Shown here: positions 18,338 through 27,760 of the stretch, in pieces | Position numbering within the stretch: position 1 is the stretch's first letter | Layout: each line of letters starts with the position of its first letter | From: Eubacteriales bacterium | Lineage (GTDB): Bacteria; Bacillota; Clostridia; Monoglobales; Firm-18 | Assembly (NCBI GenBank): GCA_028697835.1 | Contig: JAQVDK010000007.1 | Location: forward strand, 1-43,823 | DNA: 43,823 bases | Reading direction: 5' to 3' | Translations under genes and position numbers: made by a program | The notes under the pieces: model-generated | What the model was told of the DNA's origin: nothing | Databases searched by the model: none | The model's input: the letters and a program-made list of their open reading frames with translations, nothing else

Positions 18338-18982
18338 ATGGCAAATGAAAAGAAAATATCCTTTGAAGTCATAAAAAGGCTGCCAAGATACTACAGGTAC
18401 TTAGGCGAGCTTAAAAGCAACAATATTACAAGAATTTCATCTAAGGAGCTAAGCCGCAGGATGAACGTTACCGCATCCCAAATCCGACAGGATTTAAACT
18501 GCTTTGGCGGGTTTGGGCAGCAAGGCTATGGCTATAACGTGGAAGACTTACATGAAGCCATAGGCGATATTTTGGGTCTTAACAACGGGCATAAGACGAT
18601 TATAGTGGGAGCGGGAAACTTAGGGCGTGCCCTTGCAAATTACAAGTCGTTTGAAAAACGGGGCTTTAAGCTTGTTGGGATTTTTGATATTAACAACATA
18701 AAAATCGGGCAAAATATTGCCGGTCTTGATGTTCTGGACTTTAACGAGGCGGAAAAATATATACCCGACCTTGCGCCGGACATTGCCATCATTACAGTTC
18801 CGAAGGAAGCGGCGGGCAGCGTCGCAAAGAAGGTTATATCCCTTGGAATCAAGGGGCTTTTAAACTTTTCTTATACGGATATAGACGTGCCCGACGGCGT
18901 GGAAATTGAAAATGTTCATTTAAGCGACAGCCTTATGACTTTGTCATACAAGCTTGAGCAGCAAAAGAAACTCAACCAATAA
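18338..18982 (+). CDS. rex: Redox-sensing transcriptional repressor Rex
   Basis: Rex binds operators when NADH/NAD+ is low and leaves DNA on binding NADH, controlling fermentation and hydrogen genes. It has 214 residues. The N-terminal winged helix has SFEVIKRLPRYYRYL, ISSKELSRRM and VTASQIRQDLNCFGGFGQQGYGY. The Rossmann core has IIVGAGNLGRALANY and FDINNIKIG. The C-terminal domain-swapped helix ends in SYKLEQQKKL. ATG 18338 follows GAGGGG by 8 bases; an in-frame TTG at 18332 is too close. hydE in this window is a plausible target (Rex-like palindrome at 9837-9854). Confidence 0.95.
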   Translation: MANEKKISFEVIKRLPRYYRYLGELKSNNITRISSKELSRRMNVTASQIRQDLNCFGGFGQQGYGYNVEDLHEAIGDILGLNNGHKTIIVGAGNLGRALANYKSFEKRGFKLVGIFDINNIKIGQNIAGLDVLDFNEAEKYIPDLAPDIAIITVPKEAAGSVAKKVISLGIKGLLNFSYTDIDVPDGVEIENVHLSDSLMTLSYKLEQQKKLNQ

Positions 18983-19018
18983 TAATCAAATATTATTTAT
19001 GGAAAAGAGGGCTTGAAA

Positions 19019-19693
19019 TTGGTAAAGAATCCTCCTGAAATCGAAGGAATGCTAAGAAGGCACATGATAAAAGTCCCCGAAGCCATATCCGCCGCAAGCG
19101 GAATTAAAATATTTGGAAGACTTATAAAATCCTTGGTGTTTACAACTGATGTTGCGGTAATTAGAAACTGCAATGCCAATGCGGTAATTGCGGTATATCC
19201 TTTCACGCCCCAGCCTGCCATAAGCCATGCAATAATACAGGTGTCCGACGTGCCTGTGTTTTGCGGCGTGGGCGGCGGGATAACCGGCGGCAAACGCTCC
19301 ATAAATCTTGCTCTTGACGCGGAAAACCAGGGGGCGATTGGTGTTGTTGTAAATGCGCCCACCACAAATTCAACCATATCAAAAATGCGTGATAGGATTG
19401 ATATTCCTATTGTGGTTACCGTTGTTTCGGAAAAAACGGATTTTGCAGCCAGGGTAAAGGCAGGGGCAAGTATTTTTAACGTTTCGGGTGCCGGAAAAAC
19501 AATCGAAATAATCCAAAGGATAAGGGATGTGCTTCCGGACATTGCCATAATTGCCACAGGCGGGCCGAGTGAGGAGACGATTTCGAAAACAATAGAGGCA
19601 GGGGCTAATGCCATAACCTATACGCCGCCTACTCCTGGAGAGATTTTGAAAAAGATTATGTCCGAGTACAGAACCGGCAGTAACATTATGTAA
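19019..19693 (+). CDS. Conserved TIM-barrel protein of unknown function
   Basis: Protein of 224 residues with the features of a phosphate-binding (beta/alpha)8 barrel: strand-like AVIAVYPFTPQP, VPVFCGVGGGITGGKRSIN, GAIGVVVNAPTTN, IPIVVTVV, AGASIFNVSGAGKT, and the phosphate-loop-like IIATGGPSEETI, then GANAITYTPPTP. I have seen similar barrels in Clostridia carrying only general names such as hydrolase, and do not know a tested activity. The TTG at 19019 lies 7 bases after GAGGG; a TTG at 19013 (adding Lys-Leu) is an alternative, being only one base from that site. It lies between rex and secA. No partner gene suggests a pathway. Confidence 0.75.
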   Translation: MVKNPPEIEGMLRRHMIKVPEAISAASGIKIFGRLIKSLVFTTDVAVIRNCNANAVIAVYPFTPQPAISHAIIQVSDVPVFCGVGGGITGGKRSINLALDAENQGAIGVVVNAPTTNSTISKMRDRIDIPIVVTVVSEKTDFAARVKAGASIFNVSGAGKTIEIIQRIRDVLPDIAIIATGGPSEETISKTIEAGANAITYTPPTPGEILKKIMSEYRTGSNIM

Positions 19694-19697
19694 AAAC

Positions 19698-19726
19698 TTG
19701 AAATAAATGCGCTAATATGTTAAAAT
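19698..19726 (+). promoter_or_regulatory. Promoter of secA
   Basis: TTGAAA (19698-19703), a 17-base spacer and TAAAAT (19721-19726) with TGT before the -10. It leaves a leader of about 65 bases. Confidence 0.65.
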
Positions 19727-19797
19727 TATACTTATGTTTTTCGAGAGCAAAGTATGTGTTTAGGCCCTAAAGTGTGAAAACAGACGAGGTGTAGTTA

Positions 19798-22527
19798 ATG
19801 AAAAAGTTTTTTGAGAGGATTATGGGAACGTACAGCGACAGGGAGCTTAGGCGTATTATGCCTATAGCCGACAAGGTGGACTCTTACGAGGAAATAATGA
19901 AGGGCTATACTGACAGCCAACTTCGCGGGAAAACTGCGGAGTTTAAAGAGCGCCTTTCAAAAGGTGAAACCCTTGATGATATACTTCCCGAAGCATATGC
20001 AGTTGTAAGAGAGGCGGCATGGCGTGTTTTAGGCATGCGCCATTTTAAGGTGCAGATAATCGGCGGAATTGTGCTGCATCAGGGGCGTATTGCCGAGATG
20101 AAAACCGGTGAGGGAAAAACCCTTGTTGCTACATTGCCGGCATATCTGAACGCCTTGACGGGTCAAGGCGTTCATATTGTAACGGTAAACGACTACCTTG
20201 CAAAGCGTGACAGTGAATGGATGGGAAAGGTATATAATTATTTGGGCCTTTCCGTTGGACTTATTGTGCATGGTTTGGACAGTGGGCAGCGTAGGGAAGC
20301 TTATGCTGCGGACATTACCTATGGCACAAACAACGAATTTGGTTTTGACTATTTGCGTGACAACATGGTTATATACAAGGAGCATAAGGTGCAAAGAGGG
20401 CATGCCTTTGCCATTGTGGACGAAGTGGACAGCATTTTGATTGACGAGGCAAGAACTCCCCTTATTATATCGGGTGAAGGGGATAAGTCCACCATTCTTT
20501 ATGAAAGAGCCGACAAATTTGCAAGGACTTTAAAGCCTTTAAGAATTAAAGAATCCGACGACAAGCAGCACGACGACGATGTTGACGCTGATTATATAAT
20601 AGATGAAAAAGCAAACACCGCCACCCTTACGGAAAAGGGGATTAAAAAGGCGGAGGGTTTTTTCGGTATTGAAAACCTTTCCGATTCGGAGAATCTTGCC
20701 ATATCCCACCATATTAACCAAGCTATTCGTGCCCATGGCATTATGCAGCGGGACAAGGATTATGTGGTGAAAGATGGAGAGGTTATTATTGTTGACGAAT
20801 TTACAGGCCGCCTGATGATGGGCAGAAGGTACAGCGACGGTCTGCACCAGGCTATTGAAGCTAAGGAAGGTGTAAAGGTCGAGCGTGAGAGCAAAACCTT
20901 GGCAACCATAACTTTTCAGAATTATTTTAGGCTTTATAAAAAGCTGTCCGGCATGACAGGTACGGCACAAACGGAGGAAGAAGAATTTCGTGCCATATAC
21001 AAGCTGGACGTTATTGTTATACCAACCAATAAACCTATGATAAGAGAAGACCTTCCGGATGCCGTATATAAAAACGAAAGAGGAAAGATAAAAGCTGTCA
21101 TAGAGCAGATTAAACAGTGCCATGCAAAGGGGCAGCCTGTCCTTGTGGGCACTATTACCATAGAAAAATCCGAGCAGCTTTCAAAGGAGCTTAAAAAAAT
21201 CGGTATTCCCCATGAGGTTTTGAATGCCAAATTCCACGAAAAAGAGGCAGAAATCGTCTCTCAAGCGGGTAAAAAGGGTGCGGTTACCATTGCTACAAAC
21301 ATGGCGGGGCGCGGCACCGACATTGTTCTTGGCGGAAATGCCGAATTTATGGCTAAGCGTGAAATGCAGAAGATGGGCTTTGAGCCTTATTTGATAAGCG
21401 AATCGACAAGCTATGCCGACACCGACGATGAAGAAATCCTAAATGCAAGGAAGGTTTATAAGGAGCTGTATGAAAAATACAAGCCGGTTGTGGAAGCCGA
21501 GCGCAAGGAAGTTATCGAGGCAGGCGGCTTGTTTATTATCGGCACCGAGCGCCATGAAAGCAGGCGCATTGACAACCAGCTCAGAGGCCGCTCCGGTCGT
21601 CAGGGCGATGTTGGTGTGTCTAAATTTTATATTTCTCTGGAAGATGACCTAATGCGCCTTTTCGGCTCCGACAGGCTTACAAGAATGGTTGAAACCTTAG
21701 GCCTTGAAGAGGACCAGCCCATAGAGGCGAAGATGCTTACCAATGCTATAGAAAGCGCTCAAAAGAAGGTTGAGGGCAGAAACTTTAACATTAGAAAGCA
21801 TGTTTTGCAATATGACGATGTTATGAACCAACAGCGTGAAATAATCTACAAGCAAAGAAGCCAGGTTCTTGACGGTGAAAACCTAAGAGATTACTTTGTT
21901 TCCATGATTTCGTTTGTTGCCGACAATATTGTGGAAAACACCGTAGGTCAGGCACAGTATGAGGACGATTTTTCATGGGAACAGTTTTTCCCGCTTATGC
22001 TTGAAAAGTTTGGCATTGTTGTAAATTTAAGTGAAGATAAGCGCAGGGAAATGACAAAAGAAAGCCTAAAAGAGTTTATAGTAAATCTGGCTATGCAGGT
22101 ATATGAGCAAAAGGAAAAGGAAATCGGCGAAGAGACCATGCGGGAGCTTGAGCGTGTTATCCTTCTTCAGGTTGTTGACCAAAAATGGATGGACCATATA
22201 GATGCCATGGACCAGCTGCGCTCCGGTATAGGGCTTCGTGCGTATGCACAGCATGACCCTGTTGTGGAATATAAATTCGAAGGTATGGACATGTTTGACG
22301 AGATGATTGCAAACATAAAAACCGATGCGGTAAGACATATTTTTCATGCCCGTATAAAAAATCAAGAGGTCAAGCGTGAGCAGGTTGCCAAGCCCACTTT
22401 TGCATCCCATGGAGGAAGCGGTGAGCTGGAAGGGCAAAAGCCTGTTGTAAAGGGCAAGAAAATTGGAAGAAACGAGCCATGCCCATGCGGCAGCGGCAAA
22501 AAATATAAAAAATGCTGTGGACAGTAA
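19798..22527 (+). CDS. secA: Protein translocase ATPase SecA
   Basis: SecA drives preprotein export through SecYEG. It has 909 residues. Motifs in order: [20 protein letters not shown] containing the Walker [30 protein letters not shown], the Walker [82 protein letters not shown], the helical scaffold [12 protein letters not shown] and [17 protein letters not shown]. The C-terminus has the zinc-binding SEC-C motif [15 protein letters not shown], which binds SecB or phospholipid in other species. prfB follows directly, the common secA-prfB order. Confidence 0.98.
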   Translation: MKKFFERIMGTYSDRELRRIMPIADKVDSYEEIMKGYTDSQLRGKTAEFKERLSKGETLDDILPEAYAVVREAAWRVLGMRHFKVQIIGGIVLHQGRIAEMKTGEGKTLVATLPAYLNALTGQGVHIVTVNDYLAKRDSEWMGKVYNYLGLSVGLIVHGLDSGQRREAYAADITYGTNNEFGFDYLRDNMVIYKEHKVQRGHAFAIVDEVDSILIDEARTPLIISGEGDKSTILYERADKFARTLKPLRIKESDDKQHDDDVDADYIIDEKANTATLTEKGIKKAEGFFGIENLSDSENLAISHHINQAIRAHGIMQRDKDYVVKDGEVIIVDEFTGRLMMGRRYSDGLHQAIEAKEGVKVERESKTLATITFQNYFRLYKKLSGMTGTAQTEEEEFRAIYKLDVIVIPTNKPMIREDLPDAVYKNERGKIKAVIEQIKQCHAKGQPVLVGTITIEKSEQLSKELKKIGIPHEVLNAKFHEKEAEIVSQAGKKGAVTIATNMAGRGTDIVLGGNAEFMAKREMQKMGFEPYLISESTSYADTDDEEILNARKVYKELYEKYKPVVEAERKEVIEAGGLFIIGTERHESRRIDNQLRGRSGRQGDVGVSKFYISLEDDLMRLFGSDRLTRMVETLGLEEDQPIEAKMLTNAIESAQKKVEGRNFNIRKHVLQYDDVMNQQREIIYKQRSQVLDGENLRDYFVSMISFVADNIVENTVGQAQYEDDFSWEQFFPLMLEKFGIVVNLSEDKRREMTKESLKEFIVNLAMQVYEQKEKEIGEETMRELERVILLQVVDQKWMDHIDAMDQLRSGIGLRAYAQHDPVVEYKFEGMDMFDEMIANIKTDAVRHIFHARIKNQEVKREQVAKPTFASHGGSGELEGQKPVVKGKKIGRNEPCPCGSGKKYKKCCGQ

Positions 22528-22541
22528 AAGGAAGTGATTTT

Positions 22542-23664
22542 GTGATAGAATTTGAAGAATACCGTATTTCTTTGGACGCCTTAAGAAAAGACATTACAGA
22601 TTTGGGGGATTCACTTTGACATTTCGGGAATCCTTGCGAAAATAGAAGAGCTTGACAAACAAAGCGCCGAGCCCGATTTTTATTCGGATATGCAAAGGGC
22701 TCAAAAGGTGTTGCAGCAGCTAAAGCACTTAAAGGATAAGATGGACCGCTTCGAGAACTTGCGAAGCACCTGGGAAGACCTTGTGACATTGGTTTCGCTT
22801 GGTATAGAGATGGAGGACGGGTCCGTACTTGATGAAATTAAAGAAGGGTATTCCAATTTAACGAAAACCCTTGAAAATATGCGCCTTGAAACATTGCTTT
22901 CCGGCACATACGACAAAAACAACGCCATTTTATCCCTTCATGCGGGGGCAGGTGGGACAGAGGCCCAGGATTGGAATGGAATGCTGCTTCGCATGTTTAC
23001 ACGCTGGGCGGAGCGGAGGGGTTTTCAGACTGAAACTCTGGACTATCTTGCAGGCGATGAGGCGGGGGTTAAAAGTGCTGCCATTTTGATTGAAGGACCG
23101 AATGCATACGGCTATGCAAAATCCGAGATGGGAGTGCACAGGCTGGTTAGAATTTCTCCCTTTGATGCGTCGGGCAGAAGGCATACATCCTTTGCCTCTG
23201 TTGAAGTTATGCCTGAAATTGACGATGACATCGAGATTAATATAAATCCTGAGGATTTGCGGGTTGACACCTTCCGTGCAAGCGGAGCGGGCGGACAGCA
23301 CGTTAACAAAACAGACAGCGCCATCAGGATAACCCACATTCCCACAGGTATTGTTGTATCCTGCCAGTCCGAGCGCTCGCAGCATAAAAACCGGGAAACA
23401 GCCATGAAAATGCTAAAATCCAAGCTTGTTCAGCTTGCAGAGCAGGAAAAAAAGGAAAAAATCGAGGATTTAAAGGGCGTGCAAAAGGAAATTGCATGGG
23501 GAAGCCAAATTCGCTCATATGTTTTCCACCCGTACAATATGGTTAAAGATCATAGGACCGGCTTCGAAGTAGGAAATATCGAAGCTGTTATGGACGGGGA
23601 CATAGACGGGTTTATTAACGCATACCTGAAGGCCCAATCCCTTGGTCAGCTTAATTTAAAGTAA
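22542..23664 (+). CDS. prfB: Peptide chain release factor 2, expressed by +1 programmed frameshift
   Basis: RF2 reads UGA and UAA stop codons. The gene is in two frames: GTG 22542 opens 25 codons ending CTT-TGA (22614-22619), then translation shifts +1 to continue from GAC 22618 to 23664, giving about 373 residues. The codon-recognition motif SPF ([14 protein letters not shown]) marks RF2, and the catalytic loop is [16 protein letters not shown]. The frame shows the frameshift directly: without it the frame opened at 22542 stops after 25 codons, while the downstream frame has no start of the right length. Low RF2 favours the shift, so RF2 level controls itself. AAGGAAGTG precedes the GTG. prfA follows 28 bases later. 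Confidence 0.95.
22604..22620 (+). promoter_or_regulatory. RF2 programmed +1 frameshift site
   Basis: CTTTGAC is the standard slip site, with the in-frame UGA at 22617-22619. A G5 run (22604-22608) forms the internal Shine-Dalgarno-like stimulator. The last G is 5 bases from CTT, compared with 3 in E. coli. Confidence 0.9.
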
Positions 23665-23692
23665 AAGTCTTATGCTATTGGAGGAGTTGTGC

Positions 23693-24760
23693 TTGTTTGA
23701 CAAACTGTCAGTTATAGAAAAAAGGTATGAGGAGCTTTGCAATTTAGTCAGCGACCCGCAGGTTATATCCGACCAAAAAAAGTTTGCCGCCCTTTGCAAG
23801 GAACAGTCGGATATCGAGCTTATTGTTGAAAAATATCGGGAATATAGGGCTGCAAAAAATGCAGCAGATGAGGCAATGGAAATGCTTGGCGAAAAGCTTG
23901 ACAAGGATTTTCGAGACCTTGTTCAGGCTGAGCTCGAGGAAAGCAAAGACAAAATGGATTCCCTTGAGGCTGAGCTTAAAATCCTGCTGCTTCCCAAAGA
24001 CCCCAACGACGATAAAAACGTTATTGTGGAAATACGCGGCGGTGCAGGAGGGGACGAAGCTGCTCTTTTTGCAGCGGACCTTTTGCGTATGTATTCCATG
24101 TATGCGGAAATGAAGCGTTGGAAGGTTGAAACATTAAGCCTTAATGCTACGGAGCTTGGCGGTATAAAGGAAATTTCCTTTGAAATTGCCGGTCAGGGCG
24201 CCTATAGCAGGTTAAAATATGAAAGCGGTGTCCACAGGGTGCAAAGGATTCCCTCAACAGAAAGCGGCGGAAGAATCCATACCTCAACGGTGACGGTTGC
24301 TGTTTTGCCAACAGCTGAGGATATTGAGGTTGAAATAAACCCCAACGATTTGCGAATTGACGTTTTTCGCTCCGGCGGACCGGGCGGACAGTCTGTTAAC
24401 ACTACAGACTCCGCTGTGCGTATAACCCATATTCCAACCGGTCTTGTGGTTTCCTGCCAGGACGAAAAATCGCAGCACAAAAATAAAGATAAGGCAATGA
24501 AAATTTTGCGCTCAAGGCTTTATGACCTGATGCAAGCCCAGCAAAATTTGGAGATTGCCCAACAGCGCAAAAGTCAGGTTGGAACAGGTGACAGAAGCGA
24601 GAGAATCCGCACCTATAACTTCCCGCAAGGAAGGGTTACAGACCATAGAATCGGGCTTACATTACATAGGCTGGATTCTATTTTAGACGGCGATTTGGAC
24701 GAAATCATAGACGCTCTTATAACTTATTTCCAATCGGAAAAGCTAAGGGGCGAGCAGTAA
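23693..24760 (+). CDS. prfA: Peptide chain release factor 1
   Basis: RF1 reads UAA and UAG. It has 355 residues. The tripeptide that reads the stop codon is PST ([15 protein letters not shown]), of the RF1 P-x-T type, and the catalytic loop is [17 protein letters not shown]. The TTG at 23693 (then [14 protein letters not shown]) is the start, since GGAGGAG lies 6 bases before it; the ATG at 23672 precedes that site. Having prfB and prfA adjacent is unusual: prfB normally follows secA, and prfA normally precedes prmC or tsaC. No prmC (the methylase of the GGQ glutamine) is present between prfA and tsaC. Confidence 0.96.
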   Translation: MFDKLSVIEKRYEELCNLVSDPQVISDQKKFAALCKEQSDIELIVEKYREYRAAKNAADEAMEMLGEKLDKDFRDLVQAELEESKDKMDSLEAELKILLLPKDPNDDKNVIVEIRGGAGGDEAALFAADLLRMYSMYAEMKRWKVETLSLNATELGGIKEISFEIAGQGAYSRLKYESGVHRVQRIPSTESGGRIHTSTVTVAVLPTAEDIEVEINPNDLRIDVFRSGGPGGQSVNTTDSAVRITHIPTGLVVSCQDEKSQHKNKDKAMKILRSRLYDLMQAQQNLEIAQQRKSQVGTGDRSERIRTYNFPQGRVTDHRIGLTLHRLDSILDGDLDEIIDALITYFQSEKLRGEQ

Positions 24761-24800
24761 ATCCGTGCTTTATTTTTCCTATGGAAAGGAAATGTATAGG

Positions 24801-25814
24801 TTGAAAACAGAAAAACTTTCCACTTCAAATAAAGATATAGCCCGTGCCGCAGCATTGCTGAAAGGCGGCGGGCTTGTTGCGTTTCCTACGGAAACTGTTT
24901 ATGGACTGGGGGCAAATGCCTTGGACGGGAGTGCTGTGGAAAAAATTTTTAAGGCAAAAGGCAGACCTTCCGATAATCCGCTTATTGTTCATATATATGA
25001 CATAAATCAGGTTAGCAGCCTGGTTTTGGAGGTAAATGATAATGCTAAAAGGCTAATGGAAGCTTTTTGGCCCGGTCCTATAACCATAGTTATGAAAAAA
25101 AGCGATAAAATTCCTTCTTCGGTAAGTGCAGGCCTTGATACCGTGGGCGTACGCATGCCCGAAAACCCTGTTGCCCTTCGTTTTTTAAAGGCGTGCGGTG
25201 TTCCTGTTGCAGCCCCGTCGGCAAACACTTCGGGAAAACCCAGCCCAACCCTTGCAAGCCATGTGGCGGAGGATTTGGACGGCAAAATTGATGCAATTAT
25301 TGACGGTGGGCAGTGCAGTGTGGGCCTTGAATCCACTGTGATTGACGTAAGCTCCGAAGTGCCAATGCTGCTAAGGCCCGGCGGCATTACGTTTGAGCAG
25401 CTTACCGAGGTTTTGGGTCATGTGGTGTTGGCTTTTGAATGCAAGGAAGGGGCGGCGCCACGCTCGCCGGGTTTAAAGTATCAGCACTATTCACCCTCGG
25501 CGCCTGTGTATGTTGTTCGAGGCGATTTTGACGAATATGTGATTCAAAACAGCAAAAAATACGAAAAAGTGGGCGTTATAACTTCAAACAAGGCAGATTA
25601 CCCGTCAAATTGCATCGTAAAGCGCTTTGACAGCGAGCCTGCTTCATATGCAGCAAATTTATTTGCTTACCTTCGCAGTTTGGACGGGGAAGGTGTGCAG
25701 GTTATATTTGCACAGGACATAGACTGTAAAGGCATAAACCTTGCCACAAATAACCGGCTTTACAAGGCTGCAGGGTATAAAATTGCAAATTTCAAAGGAG
25801 GAAGATTAATATAA
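24801..25814 (+). CDS. tsaC: L-threonylcarbamoyladenylate synthase (TsaC/Sua5)
   Basis: Makes threonylcarbamoyl-AMP from threonine, bicarbonate and ATP, the first step of t6A37 tRNA modification. About 337 residues, the two-domain Sua5 form: a YrdC domain (GGGLVAFPTETVYGLG, KAKGRPSDNPL, FWPGPITIV, GVRMPENP, APSANTSGKPSPT, LESTVIDV, LRPGG) and a C-terminal Sua5 domain after the PGLKYQHYSP linker. The TTG at 24801 lies 9 bases after AAGGAA; an ATG at 24792 (adding MYR) is possible. The gene starts 40 bases after prfA and ends overlapping the probable start of the next gene (ATAA). Confidence 0.93.
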   Translation: MKTEKLSTSNKDIARAAALLKGGGLVAFPTETVYGLGANALDGSAVEKIFKAKGRPSDNPLIVHIYDINQVSSLVLEVNDNAKRLMEAFWPGPITIVMKKSDKIPSSVSAGLDTVGVRMPENPVALRFLKACGVPVAAPSANTSGKPSPTLASHVAEDLDGKIDAIIDGGQCSVGLESTVIDVSSEVPMLLRPGGITFEQLTEVLGHVVLAFECKEGAAPRSPGLKYQHYSPSAPVYVVRGDFDEYVIQNSKKYEKVGVITSNKADYPSNCIVKRFDSEPASYAANLFAYLRSLDGEGVQVIFAQDIDCKGINLATNNRLYKAAGYKIANFKGGRLI

Positions 25815-26239
25815 ATATTTTGATTGTTTGCACGGGAAATACCTGTAGAAGCCCCATGGCGGAAAGGATATTTAAGGAGTTTTTGCCGGGGCATAACATA
25901 TCTTCTGCTGGGGTGCGGACGGTGGACGGGCTTTTTGCAAGTGAAAACGCAGTTTCGGTCATGGAGGAAAAGGGGCATGACCTTTCAAATCACAGGTCAA
26001 GGCAAATTACGGAGGAAATGGCTAAAGGCAGCGATTTGATTTTGTGTATGACCAAAGGTCATAAAGAATATATTTTGCCTGTAAATGAAAACACCTTTAC
26101 AATAGGCGAATATGCCGAAACTTTTGAGGAAATAGCCGACCCGTTCGCAGGAAGCATAGAAGAATACAGACGTTGCAGGGACCAGCTATACCGCCTTTTG
26201 GAAATTGTTGCGGAGAAAATAAAAAATGAAAATAGATAG
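25811..26239 (+). CDS. Low-molecular-weight protein phosphatase (YwlE-like), probable AUA start
   Basis: Small cysteine phosphatase of 142 residues. The P-loop is VCTGNTCRS (C-x5-R-S) near the N-terminus, and the general-acid loop is IADPFAG. The Thr in the P-loop (CTGNTCRS) is the feature linked to arginine-phosphatase specificity in Bacillus YwlE, so it may dephosphorylate phosphoarginine rather than tyrosine. The first standard start in frame, TTG 25820, is 18 bases after AAAGGAGG and would remove most of the first beta strand (family N-termini read M-x-I-[IL]-[FI]-V-C). ATA at 25811 is 9 bases from that site, gives N-I-L-I-V-C, and overlaps the tsaC stop. The start is inferred. Confidence 0.82.
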   Translation: MNILIVCTGNTCRSPMAERIFKEFLPGHNISSAGVRTVDGLFASENAVSVMEEKGHDLSNHRSRQITEEMAKGSDLILCMTKGHKEYILPVNENTFTIGEYAETFEEIADPFAGSIEEYRRCRDQLYRLLEIVAEKIKNENR

Positions 26240-26672
26240 TCTTTGCGTCTGCAATTTGGATAAGGTTTTGGAGATAGAAAAGAAGTGTTTTTCTGACCCA
26301 TGGACGAAAACTATGTTCCTTTCGGAAATATCAAGCAAATTTGCTTGGTTTTTTACCGCCTGCGAAGAAGATGAGATTGTAGGCTTTGCAGGTATCCGTT
26401 GTGTGCTTGACGAAGCGGAAATTATAAATATTGCAGTTTTACCCGAGTATCAAAGGCGTGGCATAGGACAAATGCTTTTGGACAAGCTGATTGCCTTTGC
26501 CAAGGAGAAAGGTGCATCTTTTGTAAGCCTTGAAGTGCGAAAATCAAACCAAGCGGCAAGGCGCCTTTACTTAAATAATGGCTTTAAAGAAATTGGAGTG
26601 CGAAAGGGCTATTATGAAAAAGGCAGAGAAGACGCCGTAATTATGAGGTTTGATGCGGAAAAGTTTTCCTAA
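26226..26672 (+). CDS. rimI: Ribosomal-protein-S18-alanine N-acetyltransferase RimI
   Basis: GNAT-family N-terminal acetyltransferase of 148 residues. The acetyl-CoA motif is VLPEYQRRGIGQMLLDKLI. The N-terminal CFSDPWTKTMFLSEI and C-terminal EVRKSNQAARRLYLNNGFKEIGVRKGYY fit RimI. RimI acetylates the N-terminus of S18 in E. coli. The ATG overlaps the upstream phosphatase gene by 14 bases, and tsaD starts 12 bases after its stop; rimI-tsaD linkage is very common. Confidence 0.93.
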   Translation: MKIDSLCVCNLDKVLEIEKKCFSDPWTKTMFLSEISSKFAWFFTACEEDEIVGFAGIRCVLDEAEIINIAVLPEYQRRGIGQMLLDKLIAFAKEKGASFVSLEVRKSNQAARRLYLNNGFKEIGVRKGYYEKGREDAVIMRFDAEKFS

Positions 26673-26684
26673 GGAGGAATTATT

Positions 26685-27707
26685 TTGACAACAGGACATA
26701 TACTTGCAATAGAGTCGTCTTGCGACGAAACAGCCGCGGCCGTTTTGGAATTTGGCGGTGGCTTTAATGTAAGGTCGAACATTATTGCATCACAAATAGA
26801 GCTTCACAAAATCTATGGCGGGGTTGTGCCTGAAATAGCATCTCGAAAGCATATTGAAAGCGTTACAAAGGTAGCGCAGCAGGCGCTGATTGAGGCGGGC
26901 GTGGGGTTTGACAAAATAGACGCCGTTGCCGTAACATATGCGCCCGGGCTTGTGGGCGCCTTGTTGGTAGGTGTAAGCTATGCAAAATCCTTGGCATTTT
27001 CCCTTAAAAAGCCTTTAATACCTGTTCACCATATTGAGGCGCATATTTGTGCCAACTTTATATCCTCGCCCGATTTAAAGCCTCCCTTTGTGTGCCTTGT
27101 GGCGTCGGGAGGGCACTGTACAGTTGCTTTGGTTGAAAGCTATACGGATTATCATGTTATGGCAACTACCAGGGATGACGCACCGGGGGAGGCTTTTGAC
27201 AAGATAGCCCGTGTTTTGGGACTGGGGTATCCGGGAGGACCAGCCATACAGCAAGCGGCGGAAAATGGGCGCGCCAGCGCCTTTTCCTTTCCACAGGTCC
27301 AATTTAACGATTCTTTGGATTTTAGCTTTAGCGGCGTAAAAACTTCGGTTATAAACATGGTTCATAATTTTACCCAAAAAGATAATCCCGTCCCGGTAGA
27401 AGACATTGCGGCATCTTTTCAGCAGGCAGTGTGCGAGGTTTTGGCAGACAGGCTTGAAGCTTGCGCAAAAAAAGCCAATGTTAAAAATATAGCTTTGGCT
27501 GGGGGCGTGGCGTCTAATACGCTTTTGAGGAAGCTTTGCAAAGAAAGGGCAGAAAGACAAGGACTTGGGTTTTACTGCCCGCCGCCTGTTTTATGTACGG
27601 ATAACGCTGTTATGATTGCCGCAAGGGCATATTTTGACTTTATCAAAGGAAAGTTTGGCGGCTTGGATTTGAATGCAATAGCAAATCTTGACATTGCAAA
27701 AATGTGA
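26685..27707 (+). CDS. tsaD: tRNA N6-adenosine threonylcarbamoyltransferase TsaD
   Basis: TsaD transfers the threonylcarbamoyl group to A37 of ANN-decoding tRNAs, normally in a complex with TsaB and TsaE. It has 340 residues of the ASKHA fold. Motifs: ILAIESSCDETAAAV; PEIASRKHIE; TYAPGLVGALLVG; the metal-binding VHHIEAHICAN; ASGGHC; DDAPGEAFDKIARVLGLGYPGGP; FSFSGVKTSV; LAGGVASNTLLR; CTDNAVMIA. The start is TTG 26685, 8 bases after AAGGAGG. Neither tsaB nor tsaE, which often sit just upstream of rimI, is present; the window supplies tsaC, tsaD and the downstream tcdA only. Confidence 0.96.
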   Translation: MTTGHILAIESSCDETAAAVLEFGGGFNVRSNIIASQIELHKIYGGVVPEIASRKHIESVTKVAQQALIEAGVGFDKIDAVAVTYAPGLVGALLVGVSYAKSLAFSLKKPLIPVHHIEAHICANFISSPDLKPPFVCLVASGGHCTVALVESYTDYHVMATTRDDAPGEAFDKIARVLGLGYPGGPAIQQAAENGRASAFSFPQVQFNDSLDFSFSGVKTSVINMVHNFTQKDNPVPVEDIAASFQQAVCEVLADRLEACAKKANVKNIALAGGVASNTLLRKLCKERAERQGLGFYCPPPVLCTDNAVMIAARAYFDFIKGKFGGLDLNAIANLDIAKM

Positions 27708-27720
27708 CATATTTCTACAG

Positions 27721-27757
27721 AAAAATAATTTTATGTAAACAGAATTAATTATTTTTT
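27721..27757 (+). terminator. Possible weak terminator after tsaD
   Basis: AAAAATAATT (27721-27730) pairs with AATTATTTTT (27747-27756). The stem is all A/T, so it would be weak. Confidence 0.35.
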
Positions 27758-27760
27758 AAC

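Noticed and set aside
18997-19614. 205-codon minus-strand open frame opposite the TIM-barrel gene
   Set aside because: The plus-strand frame has clear barrel motifs and a ribosome binding site; the minus frame is Ser/Pro/Ala-rich and unsupported.
20539-21123. 194-codon minus-strand open frame within secA
   Set aside because: Lies fully antisense to intact SecA motifs and has no domain or start signal.
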